The notes under the pieces were generated by a model. The model saw only the letters and a program-made list of their open reading frames with translations, was not told where the DNA came from and searched no databases. From Hyphomicrobiales bacterium (GTDB lineage Bacteria; Pseudomonadota; Alphaproteobacteria; Rhizobiales; Beijerinckiaceae), in the NCBI GenBank assembly GCA_028869185.1, contig JAGWTA010000017.1:1-49332 (forward strand): a stretch of DNA of 49,332 nucleotides. Direction: 5' to 3'. Both the position numbers and the translations under genes were made by a program. Below, piece after piece: positions 37,600 to 47,220 of this stretch (positions within the stretch are counted from its first letter, which is position 1; each line of letters opens with the position of its first letter).

Positions 37600-40578
37600 A
37601 TGGCCGAAGGTTCGAACGGGCGCTCGCAGCAGAATAGCGTTTTCGCCGATACGTCGTTTCTCTATGGCGGCAACGCGGCCTATGTCGCGCAATTGCAGGA
37701 CGCCTACGAGAAAAATCCCGCCTCCGTCGATCCCGAATGGCGCGCGTTTTTCGAGACGTTGAACGACGACAAAAACGTCGTCGAGAAGAATGCGCGCGGC
37801 GCCTCGTGGAAAAAGCCGAACTGGCCGATCGCCGCCAATGGCGAAATGATTTCCGCGCTCGACAGCCACTGGCAGCCGAACGAGAAGACGCTCGGCGACA
37901 AGATCAAATCCAAGGCCGACGCCAAGGGCGAGAAGCTCTCCTCGGAAGACCTGCAGCGCGCGACGCGCGATTCCGTGCGCGCCATCATGATGATCCGCGC
38001 CTACCGCATGCGCGGCCATCTGCACGCCAATCTCGACCCGCTCGGCATGGAGCCGCGCAAGGATCACGAAGAGCTGCATCCGTCCAGCTATGGATTCACC
38101 GACGCCGATTACGACCGCAAGATCTTCATCGATCATGTGCTCGGCCTCGAATATGCGACGATTTTCGAAATGCTGGCGATCCTGCGCCGGACCTATTGTT
38201 CGAACATCGGCTATGAGTTCATGCATATTTCCGATCCGGCGGAAAAATCCTGGATCCAGGAGCGCATCGAAGGTCCGGACAAGGAGATCGCCTTCACCAA
38301 GGAAGGCAAGCGCGCCATCCTGCAAAAGCTGATCGAGGCCGAAGGCTTCGAGAAGTTCATCGACGTGAAATACACCGGAACGAAGCGCTTCGGGCTCGAC
38401 GGCGGCGAATCGATCATTCCCGCGCTCGAGCAGATCATCAAGCGCGGCGGCGCGCTCGGCGTGCAGGAAATCGTGATGGGCATGGCCCACCGCGGACGTC
38501 TCAACATTCTCTGTCAGGTCATGGGCAAGCCGCATCGCGCGCTGTTCCACGAATTCAAGGGCGGTTCGTTCCTGCCCGACGAGGTGGAAGGCTCGGGCGA
38601 CGTGAAGTATCACCTCGGCGCCTCGTCCGACCGCGAGTTCGACAACAACAAGGTGCATCTGTCGCTGACGGCCAATCCGTCGCATCTGGAAATCGTCGAC
38701 CCCGTGGTGCTCGGCAAGGTGCGCGCCAAGCAGGATCAGCACGGTTGCAAACGCGACGACCGCGGCGCAGTCATGCCGCTGCTCATTCATGGCGACGCGG
38801 CTTTCGCGGGGCAGGGCGTCGTCGCGGAATGTTTCGGCCTGTCGGGCCTCAAGGGCACGCGCACCGGCGGCTCCGTGCATTTCATCATCAACAACCAGAT
38901 CGGCTTCACGACCTATCCGCGCTATTCGCGCTCCTCGCCCTATCCGTCCGACGTGGCGAAGATGGTCGAGGCGCCGATTTTCCATGTGAACGGCGACGAT
39001 CCGGAATCGGTTGTTTTCGCCGCCAAGGTCGCGACGGAATTCCGGCAGCGCTTCGGCAAGCCTGTCGTCATCGACATGTGGTGCTATCGCCGCTTCGGCC
39101 ATAACGAGGGCGACGAGCCGGGCTTCACGCAGCCGCTGATGTATCGCAACATTCGCGCGCATCAGACGACGCTGCAGATCTACAGCGCCAAGCTGATCGA
39201 GGAAGGCCTCGTCACGCAGGGCGAGGTCGACAAGATGATGGGCGACTGGCGCCATCGTCTCGAAGCCGAATATGAAGCGGGCCAGGCGTTCAAGCCGAAC
39301 AAGGCCGACTGGCTCGACGGCCGCTGGTCGGGCCTGAAGAGCGCGCAATCGACCGACGATCCGCGGCGCGGCAAGACCGGCGTCGATCTCGGCCATCTCA
39401 AGATGCTCGGCCTGAAGCTGACGGAACTTCCCGAAGGCTTCAACGTGCACAAGACGATCCAGCGTTTCCTCGACAATCGTCGCAAGATGATGGAGAGCGG
39501 CGAGGGGATCGACTGGGCGATGGCCGAGGCGCTGGCGTTTGCGACCTTCCTGTGGGACGGCAAGCGTGTGCGTCTGTCGGGGCAGGATGTCGAGCGCGGC
39601 ACGTTCTCGCAGCGCCATTCCATGCTGATCGATCAGGAGACGGAGCGCCGCTATGCGCCGCTCAACCATTTGAACGAAGGCAAGCAGGGCAAATACGAAG
39701 TCGTCAATTCGATGCTTTCGGAAGAAGCCGTGCTCGGTTTCGAATATGGCTATTCGCTCGCCGAACCCGAGGCGCTTACCTTGTGGGAAGCGCAGTTCGG
39801 CGATTTCGCCAATGGCGCGCAGGTTCTGTTCGACCAGTTCATCTCGTCGGGCGAGCGCAAGTGGCTGCGCATGTCGGGCCTCGTGTGCCTGCTGCCGCAT
39901 GGCTACGAAGGCCAGGGCCCCGAACATTCGTCCGCGCGTCTCGAGCGCTATCTGCAGCTTTGCGCGGAAGACAACATGCAGGTGGCCAATTGCACGACGC
40001 CGGCGAATTATTTTCACATCCTGCGCCGTCAGTTGTGCCGCGACTTCCGCAAGCCGCTCATCCTGATGACGCCAAAATCGCTGCTGCGTCACAAACGCGT
40101 TGTTTCGCCCCTTGTCGATATGGGGCCGGAGACAGCGTTCCACCGCATTCTGTGGGATGATGCGCAGGCTCTTCCCAACGAGAAGATCAAACTGGTCAAG
40201 GACGACAAGATCCGTCGCGTCGTGCTCTGCTCGGGCAAGGTCTATTACGATCTCTACGACGAACGCGAGAAGCGCGGCATCGACGATGTGTATCTCCTGC
40301 GCGTCGAGCAGCTCTATCCGTTCCCGCTCAAAGCGCTCGTCAACACGATGAGCCGGTTCAAGAAGGCCGATGTCGTGTGGTGCCAGGAAGAGCCCAAGAA
40401 CATGGGCGCCTGGTTCTTCGTCGAGCCCTATCTCGAATGGGTGCTGCAGCAGGCCGGTTCGAAAGTGAAGCGTCCGGCCTATGCGGGGCGTCCGGCTTCG
40501 GCCTCCACGGCCGCCGGCACGATGTCGCGGCATCTGGCGCAGCTCAAGGCCTTCATGGACGAAGCCTTCGCACAATAA
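37600..40578 (+). CDS. sucA: 2-oxoglutarate dehydrogenase E1 component
   Basis: This thiamine diphosphate-dependent E1 decarboxylates 2-oxoglutarate and passes the succinyl group to the E2 lipoyl arm. The 992-residue protein has the N-terminal E1 segment (FLYGGNAAYVAQLQDAYEKN, then DPEWRAFF), the TPP domain with MAHRGRLNILCQVMGKP and HGDAAFAGQG, and the pyrimidine-binding domain (LPHGYEGQGPEHSSARLERY). The C-terminal domain contains RVEQLYPFPLKALV. A GGGA ribosome-binding site lies 9 bases before ATG 37600. sucB follows by 38 bases. Confidence 0.98.
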   Translation: MAEGSNGRSQQNSVFADTSFLYGGNAAYVAQLQDAYEKNPASVDPEWRAFFETLNDDKNVVEKNARGASWKKPNWPIAANGEMISALDSHWQPNEKTLGDKIKSKADAKGEKLSSEDLQRATRDSVRAIMMIRAYRMRGHLHANLDPLGMEPRKDHEELHPSSYGFTDADYDRKIFIDHVLGLEYATIFEMLAILRRTYCSNIGYEFMHISDPAEKSWIQERIEGPDKEIAFTKEGKRAILQKLIEAEGFEKFIDVKYTGTKRFGLDGGESIIPALEQIIKRGGALGVQEIVMGMAHRGRLNILCQVMGKPHRALFHEFKGGSFLPDEVEGSGDVKYHLGASSDREFDNNKVHLSLTANPSHLEIVDPVVLGKVRAKQDQHGCKRDDRGAVMPLLIHGDAAFAGQGVVAECFGLSGLKGTRTGGSVHFIINNQIGFTTYPRYSRSSPYPSDVAKMVEAPIFHVNGDDPESVVFAAKVATEFRQRFGKPVVIDMWCYRRFGHNEGDEPGFTQPLMYRNIRAHQTTLQIYSAKLIEEGLVTQGEVDKMMGDWRHRLEAEYEAGQAFKPNKADWLDGRWSGLKSAQSTDDPRRGKTGVDLGHLKMLGLKLTELPEGFNVHKTIQRFLDNRRKMMESGEGIDWAMAEALAFATFLWDGKRVRLSGQDVERGTFSQRHSMLIDQETERRYAPLNHLNEGKQGKYEVVNSMLSEEAVLGFEYGYSLAEPEALTLWEAQFGDFANGAQVLFDQFISSGERKWLRMSGLVCLLPHGYEGQGPEHSSARLERYLQLCAEDNMQVANCTTPANYFHILRRQLCRDFRKPLILMTPKSLLRHKRVVSPLVDMGPETAFHRILWDDAQALPNEKIKLVKDDKIRRVVLCSGKVYYDLYDEREKRGIDDVYLLRVEQLYPFPLKALVNTMSRFKKADVVWCQEEPKNMGAWFFVEPYLEWVLQQAGSKVKRPAYAGRPASASTAAGTMSRHLAQLKAFMDEAFAQ

Positions 40579-40616
40579 TTTTTCTACGAGAGGAACGCCG
40601 CTGGCGTTGAACGATC

Positions 40617-41837
40617 ATGGCGACAGAAATTCGGGTGCCGACGCTGGGTGAATCGGTTGCAGAGGCAACGATCGGCAAGTGGTACAAAAAGCCGGGCGAT
40701 GCGGTGAAAGCCGACGAGCCGCTGGTGGAGCTGGAGACGGACAAGGTGACGCTGGAAGTCAACGCGCCGGCCTCCGGCGTGCTGTCGGAAATCGTCGCCA
40801 AGGACGGCGCAACGGTGACGCCGGGCGCGCTGCTCGGGCAAATTGCGGAAGGCGCCGCCGGCGCCGCCGCCGCGCCCAAAGCTGCAGCGCCTGCCGCTCC
40901 GGTGCCCGCCAAGGCGCCTGCGCCGGCCGCAGCGCCCGCCGGCCAGACCGCCATGCCGCCTTCGCCCGCCGCCGCCAAGGTCGCCGCCGATTCCGGCGTG
41001 AAGACCGATGACGTGGCCGGCTCCGGCAAGCGCGGGCAGGTGCTGAAGGGCGACGTGCTCGCCCATCTCGCCAATCCGCCGGCCGCCGCGCCCGCCGCGC
41101 CCGCTGCGGCGCGCGCGCCTTCGGCCGCATCCGACGCTGCGCGCGAAGAGCGCGTGAAGATGACCAAGCTGCGCCAGACCATCGCGCGCCGCCTGAAGGA
41201 AGCGCAGTCGACCGCCGCCATGCTCACGACCTTCAACGAGGTCGACATGGGCGCGATGATGGCGCTGCGCACGCAATACAAGGACGCCTTCGAGAAGAAG
41301 CATGGCGTCAAGCTTGGCTTCATGGGCTTTTTCGTGAAAGCCTGCTGCGCCGCGCTGAAGGAAATTCCGGCCGTCAACGCTGAGATCGACGGCACGGACA
41401 TCATCTACAAGAACTTCTGCCATGTCGGCGTCGCCGTCGGCACGGACAAGGGTCTCGTCGTGCCTGTCGTGCGCGACGCCGATCAGATGTCGATCGCGCA
41501 GATCGAGAAAGCCATCGGCGATTTCGGCAAGCGCGCGCGCGACGGCAAATTGTCGATCGAGGAAATGCAGGGCGGCACGTTCACCATCTCGAACGGCGGC
41601 GTCTATGGCTCCCTCATGTCGACGCCGATCCTCAACGCGCCGCAGTCGGGCATTCTCGGCATGCACAAGATTCAGGAGCGGCCGATGGTCGTCGGCGGCA
41701 AGATTGAAATCCGGCCGATGATGTATCTGGCGCTTTCCTACGATCACCGCATCGTGGACGGCAAGGAAGCCGTCACGTTCCTGGTGCGCGTGAAGGAGGG
41801 TCTGGAAGACCCGGCGCGGCTGGTGCTGGATCTTTAA
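40617..41837 (+). CDS. sucB: Dihydrolipoyl succinyltransferase (2-oxoglutarate dehydrogenase E2)
   Basis: This is the E2 core of the 2-oxoglutarate dehydrogenase complex, 406 residues. A single lipoyl domain has the modified lysine K43 in [11 protein letters not shown]. An Ala/Pro-rich swinging linker (about residues 83-120) precedes the peripheral subunit-binding domain (about 122-150, [16 protein letters not shown]). A second Ala/Pro linker leads to the catalytic domain with H377 and D381 in SYDHRIVDG. It lies between sucA and lpd, but a palindromic repeat separates it from lpd. Confidence 0.98.
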   Translation: MATEIRVPTLGESVAEATIGKWYKKPGDAVKADEPLVELETDKVTLEVNAPASGVLSEIVAKDGATVTPGALLGQIAEGAAGAAAAPKAAAPAAPVPAKAPAPAAAPAGQTAMPPSPAAAKVAADSGVKTDDVAGSGKRGQVLKGDVLAHLANPPAAAPAAPAAARAPSAASDAAREERVKMTKLRQTIARRLKEAQSTAAMLTTFNEVDMGAMMALRTQYKDAFEKKHGVKLGFMGFFVKACCAALKEIPAVNAEIDGTDIIYKNFCHVGVAVGTDKGLVVPVVRDADQMSIAQIEKAIGDFGKRARDGKLSIEEMQGGTFTISNGGVYGSLMSTPILNAPQSGILGMHKIQERPMVVGGKIEIRPMMYLALSYDHRIVDGKEAVTFLVRVKEGLEDPARLVLDL

Positions 41838-41850
41838 TCACGCAACGCAG

Positions 41851-41941
41851 CCGTCATTGCGAGGCGCGAGGCGCGAAGCAATCCATCCTGCGCTTTCGCC
41901 AGTTGAGGGGATGGATTGCTTCGCTTCGCTCGCAATGACGG
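41851..41941. repeat. Interspersed palindromic repeat, copy B
   Basis: The arms lie at 41851-41888 and 41909-41941 around a 20-base centre. The right arm is identical over 33 bases to the right arm of copy A (1330-1362); the left arm has drifted by small insertions (GAGGCGCGAGGCGCGAAGC). It sits in the sucB-lpd gap and ends 28 bases before the lpd start, so the transcript would carry a long hairpin there. Confidence 0.92.
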
Positions 41942-41969
41942 GCAAAGCGGCATTCTTCGGAGTTTTGCC

Positions 41970-43382
41970 ATGTCCTACGATCTCATCGTCATCGGCGCCG
42001 GTCCCGGCGGTTATGTCTGCGCTATTCGCGCCGCCCAGCTCGGCATGAAGGTCGCCATCGTCGAAAAGCGCAAGACGCTCGGGGGCACCTGTCTCAATGT
42101 CGGCTGCATCCCCTCCAAGGCGTTGCTGCATGCGTCGGAAATGTTCGAGGAAGCGGGCCATGATTTCGCCGCGCTCGGCGTCGTCGTCTCCAAGCCCAAG
42201 CTCGATCTGCCGGCGATGATGAAGCACAAGGCCGATACGGTGACGGCCAATGTGCAGGGCGTCGCCTTCCTGATGAAGAAGAACAAGGTCGATGTCGTTT
42301 TCGGCGCGGGCAAGATTGCGGGCGCCGGCAAGGTCGAGGTGACGGGCGAAGATGGCAAGTCGCAGACGCTGGAGACGAAGAACATCGTCATCGCAACCGG
42401 TTCCGACGTCGCGCGCCTGCGCGACAAGAATGGCAAGGACATTGCCTTCGACGAGAAGGTCGTCGTCTCGTCCACCGGCGCGCTGGAGCTCGGCGCGGTT
42501 CCCAAGAAACTCGTCGTCGTCGGCGCAGGCGTGATCGGCCTCGAGCTTGGCTCGGTGTGGCGCCGGCTCGGCGCCGAGGTCACGGTCATCGAATATCTCG
42601 ACCGCATTCTGCCGGGCATGGACGGCGAGGTGGTCAAGCAGTTTCAGCGCATGCTGGAAAAGCAGGGTTTCGTCTTCAAGCTCGCCGCCAAGGTCACCGA
42701 TGTCGCGGTGAAGGGCTCCGCCGCCAAAGTCACTTTCGAGCCGGTCGCCGGCGGCGCCGCCGAAACGATCGAGGCCGATCGCGTGCTGATCGCCACGGGC
42801 CGCACGCCCTACACCGAAGGGCTTGGACTTGAAGCGGCAGGCGTTGCCATGGAGCGCGGCCGGGTCGTCATCGACGATCGCTTCCAGAGCAATGTCGCGG
42901 GCGTTTACGCCATCGGCGATGTGGTGCGCGGGCCGATGCTGGCGCACAAGGCGGAGGACGAGGGCATTGCGGTCGCCGAAATTCTCGCAGGCCAGCACGG
43001 CCATGTGAATTACAACGTCATCCCCGGCGTCGTTTACACCAATCCCGAGATTGCCGCCGTCGGCGCGACCGAAGAGGAGCTGAAGGCCAAGGGCGTCGCC
43101 TACAAGGCCGGCAAATTCCCCTTCACGGCGAACGGGCGCGCGCGCGCCATGCGCAAGGCCGATGGTTTCGTGAAGATTCTCGCGGATGCTGCGACCGACC
43201 GGGTGCTGGGCGCCCATATCGTCGGTTTCGGCGCGGGCGAGATGATCGCGGAAGCTTGCGTTCTGATGGAATTCGGCGGTTCGGCCGAAGATCTCGCCCG
43301 CACCTGCCACGCCCATCCGACAATGTCGGAAGCGGTGAAGGAAGCAGCGCTCGCGGTCGCGGGCCGCGCGATCCATATCTGA
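41970..43382 (+). CDS. lpd: Dihydrolipoyl dehydrogenase (E3)
   Basis: This flavoprotein disulfide reductase reoxidises the dihydrolipoyl group of E2. The 470-residue protein has the FAD motif [11 protein letters not shown] at 8-18, the redox cysteines C41 and C46 in [13 protein letters not shown], the NAD-binding motif [15 protein letters not shown], and the C-terminal catalytic HAHPTMSE histidine. ATG 41970 is chosen; the same frame extends back only into repeat DNA. It closes the TCA block and is followed by a strong stem-loop. Confidence 0.97.
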   Translation: MSYDLIVIGAGPGGYVCAIRAAQLGMKVAIVEKRKTLGGTCLNVGCIPSKALLHASEMFEEAGHDFAALGVVVSKPKLDLPAMMKHKADTVTANVQGVAFLMKKNKVDVVFGAGKIAGAGKVEVTGEDGKSQTLETKNIVIATGSDVARLRDKNGKDIAFDEKVVVSSTGALELGAVPKKLVVVGAGVIGLELGSVWRRLGAEVTVIEYLDRILPGMDGEVVKQFQRMLEKQGFVFKLAAKVTDVAVKGSAAKVTFEPVAGGAAETIEADRVLIATGRTPYTEGLGLEAAGVAMERGRVVIDDRFQSNVAGVYAIGDVVRGPMLAHKAEDEGIAVAEILAGQHGHVNYNVIPGVVYTNPEIAAVGATEEELKAKGVAYKAGKFPFTANGRARAMRKADGFVKILADAATDRVLGAHIVGFGAGEMIAEACVLMEFGGSAEDLARTCHAHPTMSEAVKEAALAVAGRAIHI

Positions 43383-43391
43383 ACGAAACGG

Positions 43392-43416
43392 CCGCGCGCA
43401 TGACAATTGCGCGCGG
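43392..43416 (+). terminator. Stem-loop after lpd, possible terminator
   Basis: A perfect 9-bp GC-rich stem, CCGCGCGCA (43392-43400) and TGCGCGCGG (43408-43416), has loop TGACAAT and lies 9 bases after the lpd stop. There is no real T tract (TTCGTGAT follows), so termination would be inefficient or factor-assisted. Confidence 0.5.
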
Positions 43417-43486
43417 TTCGTGATAGGCGAGTGGCGAGCCTGGCTTTGCTCGCGACGGCGGCTTTGGCTCAACACGGAGTTAGCCT

Positions 43487-43744
43487 GTGACGCGCGCCGC
43501 TTTCGTTGCCCTTCTCGTTGTGCCGCTGGCGCTCGCCGGTTGCGGGCGCCGCGGCCCGCTGGAGCCGCCGCCGGGCTCGACGCCCGCGCCGCTGACGCGC
43601 GCCGATCCGACAGCGCCCGCTCCGCATGCGCGCGCAGCCGGCCTCGTGCGCGACACATCCGACCGGCCGAAGGCGGACATCGTCGATCAGCGCGCGGGCA
43701 AGCCGAAGCCCTCCTCGTTCTTCCTCGATCCCCTGCTCGACTGA
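43487..43744 (+). CDS. lptM: LptM/YifL-type small lipoprotein
   Basis: This 85-residue lipoprotein has a signal peptide and lipobox LAGC (MTRAAFVALLVVPLALAGCG) directly followed by GRRGPLEPPPG. This is the hallmark of the LptM (YifL) family, whose E. coli member assists LptD maturation in the outer membrane. The rest is Pro/Ala-rich and ends PSSFFLDPLLD. The start is GTG 43487. Its stop overlaps the lysA start by one base (TGATG). The conserved linkage of this family with lysine/DAP genes supports the call. Confidence 0.8.
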   Translation: MTRAAFVALLVVPLALAGCGRRGPLEPPPGSTPAPLTRADPTAPAPHARAAGLVRDTSDRPKADIVDQRAGKPKPSSFFLDPLLD

Positions 43745-45009
43745 TGCGGCATTTCGATTATCGCGACGGAGCGCTTTTCGCCGAAGACGTGGCGCTTGCG
43801 GACATCGCCCGCACAGTCGGCACGCCCTTCTATTGTTATTCGCGCGCCACGATCGAACGGCATCTGCGCGTGTTCGCGGCAGCCTTCCAGGGGCTCGACG
43901 CGCGCATCTGCTATGCGATGAAGGCCAATTCCAATCAGGCCGTGCTGCGGCTGGCGGCCAATGCGGGCGCGGGCGTCGATATTGTGTCGGAAGGCGAATT
44001 GCGCCGCGCGCTGGCGGCCGGCGTGCCGGCGCAAAAGATCACGTTTTCAGGCGTTGCGAAAACAGAACGCGAAATCGTCGCAGCGCTCGATGCGGGAATT
44101 TTCTGCTTCAACGTCGAATCGGAACCGGAACTCGAAGCCATCGCGCGCATTGCTTCGGCGCGCGGCCAGATCGCGCATGTCGCGCTGCGCGTCAATCCCG
44201 ATGTGGACGCAAAAACGCACGCCAAGATTTCCACCGGCAAATCGGAAAACAAGTTCGGCATTCCGATTTCGCGCGCGCGCGCCGTTTACGATCATGCGCT
44301 GACCCTGCCGGGCGTCGCGGCCAATGGCGTCGACATGCATATCGGCTCGCAGATCACCGATCTTGCGCCGTTCCGCAACGCTTTTGCCCTGCTAGCCGAT
44401 TTCGTGCGCGACTTGCGCTCGGGCGGACACCGGATCGATCATCTCGATCTCGGCGGCGGGCTCGGCATTCCCTATCGGGCGGGCGAAGATCCCGAATCCT
44501 ACCATCCCGACCGTTACGCCGACGTCGTCCGTCAGACGCTCGGGGATCTTGGCTGTTCTCTCATCCTCGAGCCAGGCCGTCTCATCGTCGGCAACGCGGG
44601 CGTGCTCGTCGCCAGCGTCGTTTACGTCAAGCGCGGCGAGGGCAAGACCTTCGTGATCGTCGACGCCGGCATGAACGATCTCATCCGGCCGACGCTCTAC
44701 GAGGCCCATCACGACGTTCTGCCCGTGCGCCTGTCGGGCGCGGCGGAAATTCGCGCCGACATTGTCGGGCCGGTTTGCGAGACGGGCGATTATCTCGCGC
44801 TCGATCGCATGCTGCCGGAGCCGCAGGCGGGCGATCTGCTGGCCGTGATGAGCGCGGGCGCCTATGGCGCGGTGCAGGCTGGCACCTATAATTCGCGCCT
44901 GCTGACGCCCGAGGTTCTCGTCGACAGGGATCGTTTCGCCGTCGTGCGCGCCCGCGGCTCCTTTGACGATCTGATCGGGCTCGACACGGTTCCCGCCTGG
45001 CTCGGCTGA
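43744..45009 (+). CDS. lysA: Diaminopimelate decarboxylase
   Basis: LysA converts meso-DAP to L-lysine with PLP. The 421-residue protein has the PLP lysine K60 in CYAMKANSNQ, the HIGSQITDLAPF motif, the glycine-rich phosphate loop HLDLGGGLGIPY, EPGRLIVGNAG, and the active-site cysteine in GPVCETGDYLA. ATG 43744 shares a base with the lptM stop, so the two are coupled. It completes, with dapF 39 kb away, the end of the lysine pathway. Confidence 0.97.
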   Translation: MRHFDYRDGALFAEDVALADIARTVGTPFYCYSRATIERHLRVFAAAFQGLDARICYAMKANSNQAVLRLAANAGAGVDIVSEGELRRALAAGVPAQKITFSGVAKTEREIVAALDAGIFCFNVESEPELEAIARIASARGQIAHVALRVNPDVDAKTHAKISTGKSENKFGIPISRARAVYDHALTLPGVAANGVDMHIGSQITDLAPFRNAFALLADFVRDLRSGGHRIDHLDLGGGLGIPYRAGEDPESYHPDRYADVVRQTLGDLGCSLILEPGRLIVGNAGVLVASVVYVKRGEGKTFVIVDAGMNDLIRPTLYEAHHDVLPVRLSGAAEIRADIVGPVCETGDYLALDRMLPEPQAGDLLAVMSAGAYGAVQAGTYNSRLLTPEVLVDRDRFAVVRARGSFDDLIGLDTVPAWLG

Positions 45010-45063
45010 GCCCGCCCGCGTCCACCCGCTTCATTGGCCCACATCTTGAACCGCACCTGCTGA

Positions 45064-45101
45064 CCTTGCCGCGGCAAGGCGCAAACGCTCCGAAATGGAG
45101 C
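45064..45101 (+). promoter_or_regulatory. Two adjacent stem-loops upstream of the acyltransferase gene
   Basis: CCTTGCCGCGGCAAGG (45064-45079) is a perfect 16-base palindrome, and GCTCC-GAAAT-GGAGC (45087-45101) is a short hairpin. Both lie in the 135-base gap after lysA. Neither has a T tract, so they may be leader structures, a protein-binding dyad, or a factor-dependent terminator for lysA. Confidence 0.4.
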
Positions 45102-45144
45102 GCCTGCGTCGCGCAACGGAAGGTCCAGCAGGAGGCGGACCTCT

Positions 45145-46407
45145 GTGACTGTTCGATTTTGGGACATGGCGGCGATGGCGCAGGCGATTTTCGCCAGCGC
45201 GCCTCTCGCGCTGCCCGCCGCGCCGCGCCGCGACCGGGATGGGCTGACCGAGACCGCCGCGCCCGAAATCAGCGTCGAACGCGCTTCCTTCGAAGAGATG
45301 GCCCGCCATCGTGCGGCCTGGAGCGATCTGGTGCTGCGCGCCATCGAGCCCAACGCCTTTCTCGAACCCGATTTCGCGCTGTCTGCGGCGCTGCACATGC
45401 CGGCCTCCCAGCGTCCCGAATTCCTGCTCGTCTGGCAGGGCGCCGGCGTGGAGCCGCGCGCCCGTCTCATCGGCCTTCTGCCGCTGCGCCGCGCGCGCCC
45501 GCGCTTTTCCGGCGGCCTCGCGCATCCGTGGAGCAGCGTCTACACGCCGCTCGGCGGCCCGGCGATCGATCGTCTCGACGGCGCGCGCGCCGTGGATGCG
45601 CTGTTCGATTTCATCGAAAGGCATTATCCGCAGTCCGCAGGTTTCGCGCTGCCCGCGCTGACGCGCGAGGGCCCGCTGTTTGCATTGCTGATCGCGCGCG
45701 CGCTCGTGCGCGGCGCGCGTTTCGCGGTGATGGGCGAACATGAACGCGCAGCCTTGCGCGGCGGCCAGAGCGCCGAGCAGGCGCTGGAGCGCGCCATGTC
45801 GCGCAAGCACAGGCGCGAACTCGACCGCCGCAAGCGCCGTCTTGCCGAAAATGCCAATCTCACGATCCGCTCGGCGCGCGAAGGCGAAGCGCTGCGCGAA
45901 GCCGTCGAATGGTTTCTGGCGCTGGAAGCGCGCGGCTGGAAAGGCCAGCGCGGCACGGCGCTTTTGTCGAAGACAAGCGATGCGACCTTCGTCCGCTCTG
46001 CGCTGCGCCTGCTGGCTGCGCAAGGCAAATGTCGCATCGATTGCGTCGAGATCGACGGCGCGCCCGTCGCCTGCGGCGTCTTGCTGACGAGCGGCGCACG
46101 CTCGTTCTACTGGAAGACCGCTTACGACGAGAGTCTTGCGCATTATTCGCCGGGCGTTTTGCTGACGCAGGCGATCACGGAAATGCAGCTTGCCGATCCC
46201 GCCATCGCAATCACCGATTCCTGCGCGATCGCCAATCATTCAATGATCGACCGCCTCTGGCCGGATCGCATCGCCATCGCCGATTTCGTGGTGGCGCTGC
46301 ACGACGGCGCAGGCTTCGATCGCGCCTTGCGGCGCGCGCGGTTGAAGGAAACCCTGATCGTCAAGGCGAAGGCTGCGGTTGCGCTGGCGCGCAAGAAGTT
46401 CGGCTGA
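45145..46407 (+). CDS. FemAB/CelD-like acyltransferase (BioF2-type GNAT)
   Basis: This 420-residue protein is recognisable by its GNAT-like C-terminal half as the CelD/BcsL (Acetyltransf_6) group: KHRRELDRRKRRLAEN, FLALEARGWKGQRGTALL, then SFYWKTAYDESLAHYSPGVLL. Such enzymes transfer acyl or aminoacyl groups in envelope polysaccharide or peptidoglycan pathways. The start is GTG 45145 with a good ribosome-binding site (AGGAGG at 45129-45134). The N-terminal about 40 residues are poorly conserved and have no clear signal peptide. No polysaccharide genes are nearby, so the substrate is unknown. Confidence 0.8.
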   Translation: MTVRFWDMAAMAQAIFASAPLALPAAPRRDRDGLTETAAPEISVERASFEEMARHRAAWSDLVLRAIEPNAFLEPDFALSAALHMPASQRPEFLLVWQGAGVEPRARLIGLLPLRRARPRFSGGLAHPWSSVYTPLGGPAIDRLDGARAVDALFDFIERHYPQSAGFALPALTREGPLFALLIARALVRGARFAVMGEHERAALRGGQSAEQALERAMSRKHRRELDRRKRRLAENANLTIRSAREGEALREAVEWFLALEARGWKGQRGTALLSKTSDATFVRSALRLLAAQGKCRIDCVEIDGAPVACGVLLTSGARSFYWKTAYDESLAHYSPGVLLTQAITEMQLADPAIAITDSCAIANHSMIDRLWPDRIAIADFVVALHDGAGFDRALRRARLKETLIVKAKAAVALARKKFG

Positions 46408-46474
46408 TCGAAACGCGCCGGCTTGCGGGCGAGCGCTCCGCGGCGCATTCTCACGACATGAACATCTTCGTTAC

Positions 46475-46786
46475 ATGACGAACCAGACATGCGCTGCGCC
46501 AGAGCGTGTGCGCATCGACAAGTGGCTGTGGTTTGCGCGCATGGCGCGCACGCGCGCTGCTGCGGCGCGTCTGGTTGCGGACGGTTATGTGCGCATCAAC
46601 GGCGAGCGCGCGTTGCGCCCGGGCAAGATGCTGAAGGCGGGTGATATTGTCACGCTGGCGCTTGCGCATGATACGCGCGTCCTGCGCGTGATTGCGCCTG
46701 GCGTCCGGCGCAGCGATGCGCAGGCGGCGAGCCTGCTGTACGAGAATCTTCAGGGCGGGGGCGATTGGCCGCAGGCGGAGCAATGA
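46475..46786 (+). CDS. hslR: S4-domain RNA-binding protein, Hsp15-like
   Basis: This 103-residue protein has an S4 RNA-binding domain from about residue 10 (VRIDKWLWFARMARTRAAAA, then LVADGYVRINGE and LKAGDIVTLAL). It resembles Hsp15 (HslR), which in E. coli binds stalled 50S subunits carrying nascent chains. It is shorter than the 133-residue E. coli protein at the C-terminus. The start at ATG 46475 replaces a 32-codon upstream extension that has no support. It precedes fdxA by 95 bases, a frequent neighbourhood with fdxA and carD in alphaproteobacteria. Confidence 0.85.
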   Translation: MTNQTCAAPERVRIDKWLWFARMARTRAAAARLVADGYVRINGERALRPGKMLKAGDIVTLALAHDTRVLRVIAPGVRRSDAQAASLLYENLQGGGDWPQAEQ

Positions 46787-46881
46787 CGCCCGCACAAAGG
46801 CTGCTTGCGCGCCTGCCGCAAAGCAGCTAGCACAGCGCCATAATTCCGCGCCGCAAAACGATCCGCGAGGAGCCTGTCTCC

Positions 46882-47220
46882 ATGACGTATGTCGTCGTCG
46901 AAAACTGCATCAAGTGCAAATACACCGATTGTGTCGAAGTCTGTCCGGTCGACTGTTTCTATGAAGGCGAGAACATGCTCGTCATTCATCCGGACGAATG
47001 TATCGACTGCGGCGTCTGCGAACCGGAATGTCCCGCCGAGGCGATCAAGCCGGACACCGAGCCGGGCCTCGAGAAGTGGCTGAAGCTGAATGCAGACCTT
47101 GCGCCCAATTGGCCGAACATCACGGTCAAGCGCGATCCGCTGCCCGAGGCGAAGGAAATGGACGGCCACGCCGGCAAGTTCGACGCGTTCTTTACGGACA
47201 AGCCCGGCAAAGGCGATTGA
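46882..47220 (+). CDS. fdxA: 7Fe ferredoxin FdxA
   Basis: This 112-residue ferredoxin has an N-terminal [3Fe-4S]/[4Fe-4S] domain: cysteines C9, C12, C17, C21 and C25, then C40, C43, C46 and C50 ([20 protein letters not shown] and [13 protein letters not shown]). The tail ([20 protein letters not shown]) is the long C-terminal extension typical of alphaproteobacterial FdxA. A GAGGAG ribosome-binding site precedes ATG 46882. The gene lies upstream of carD, a conserved pair in Hyphomicrobiales. Confidence 0.95.
   Translation: MTYVVVENCIKCKYTDCVEVCPVDCFYEGENMLVIHPDECIDCGVCEPECPAEAIKPDTEPGLEKWLKLNADLAPNWPNITVKRDPLPEAKEMDGHAGKFDAFFTDKPGKGD

Noticed and set aside
37534-40575. 1013-codon minus-strand open frame
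   Set aside because: It lies entirely opposite sucA, a full and well-conserved gene; GC-rich codon bias opens the antisense frame.
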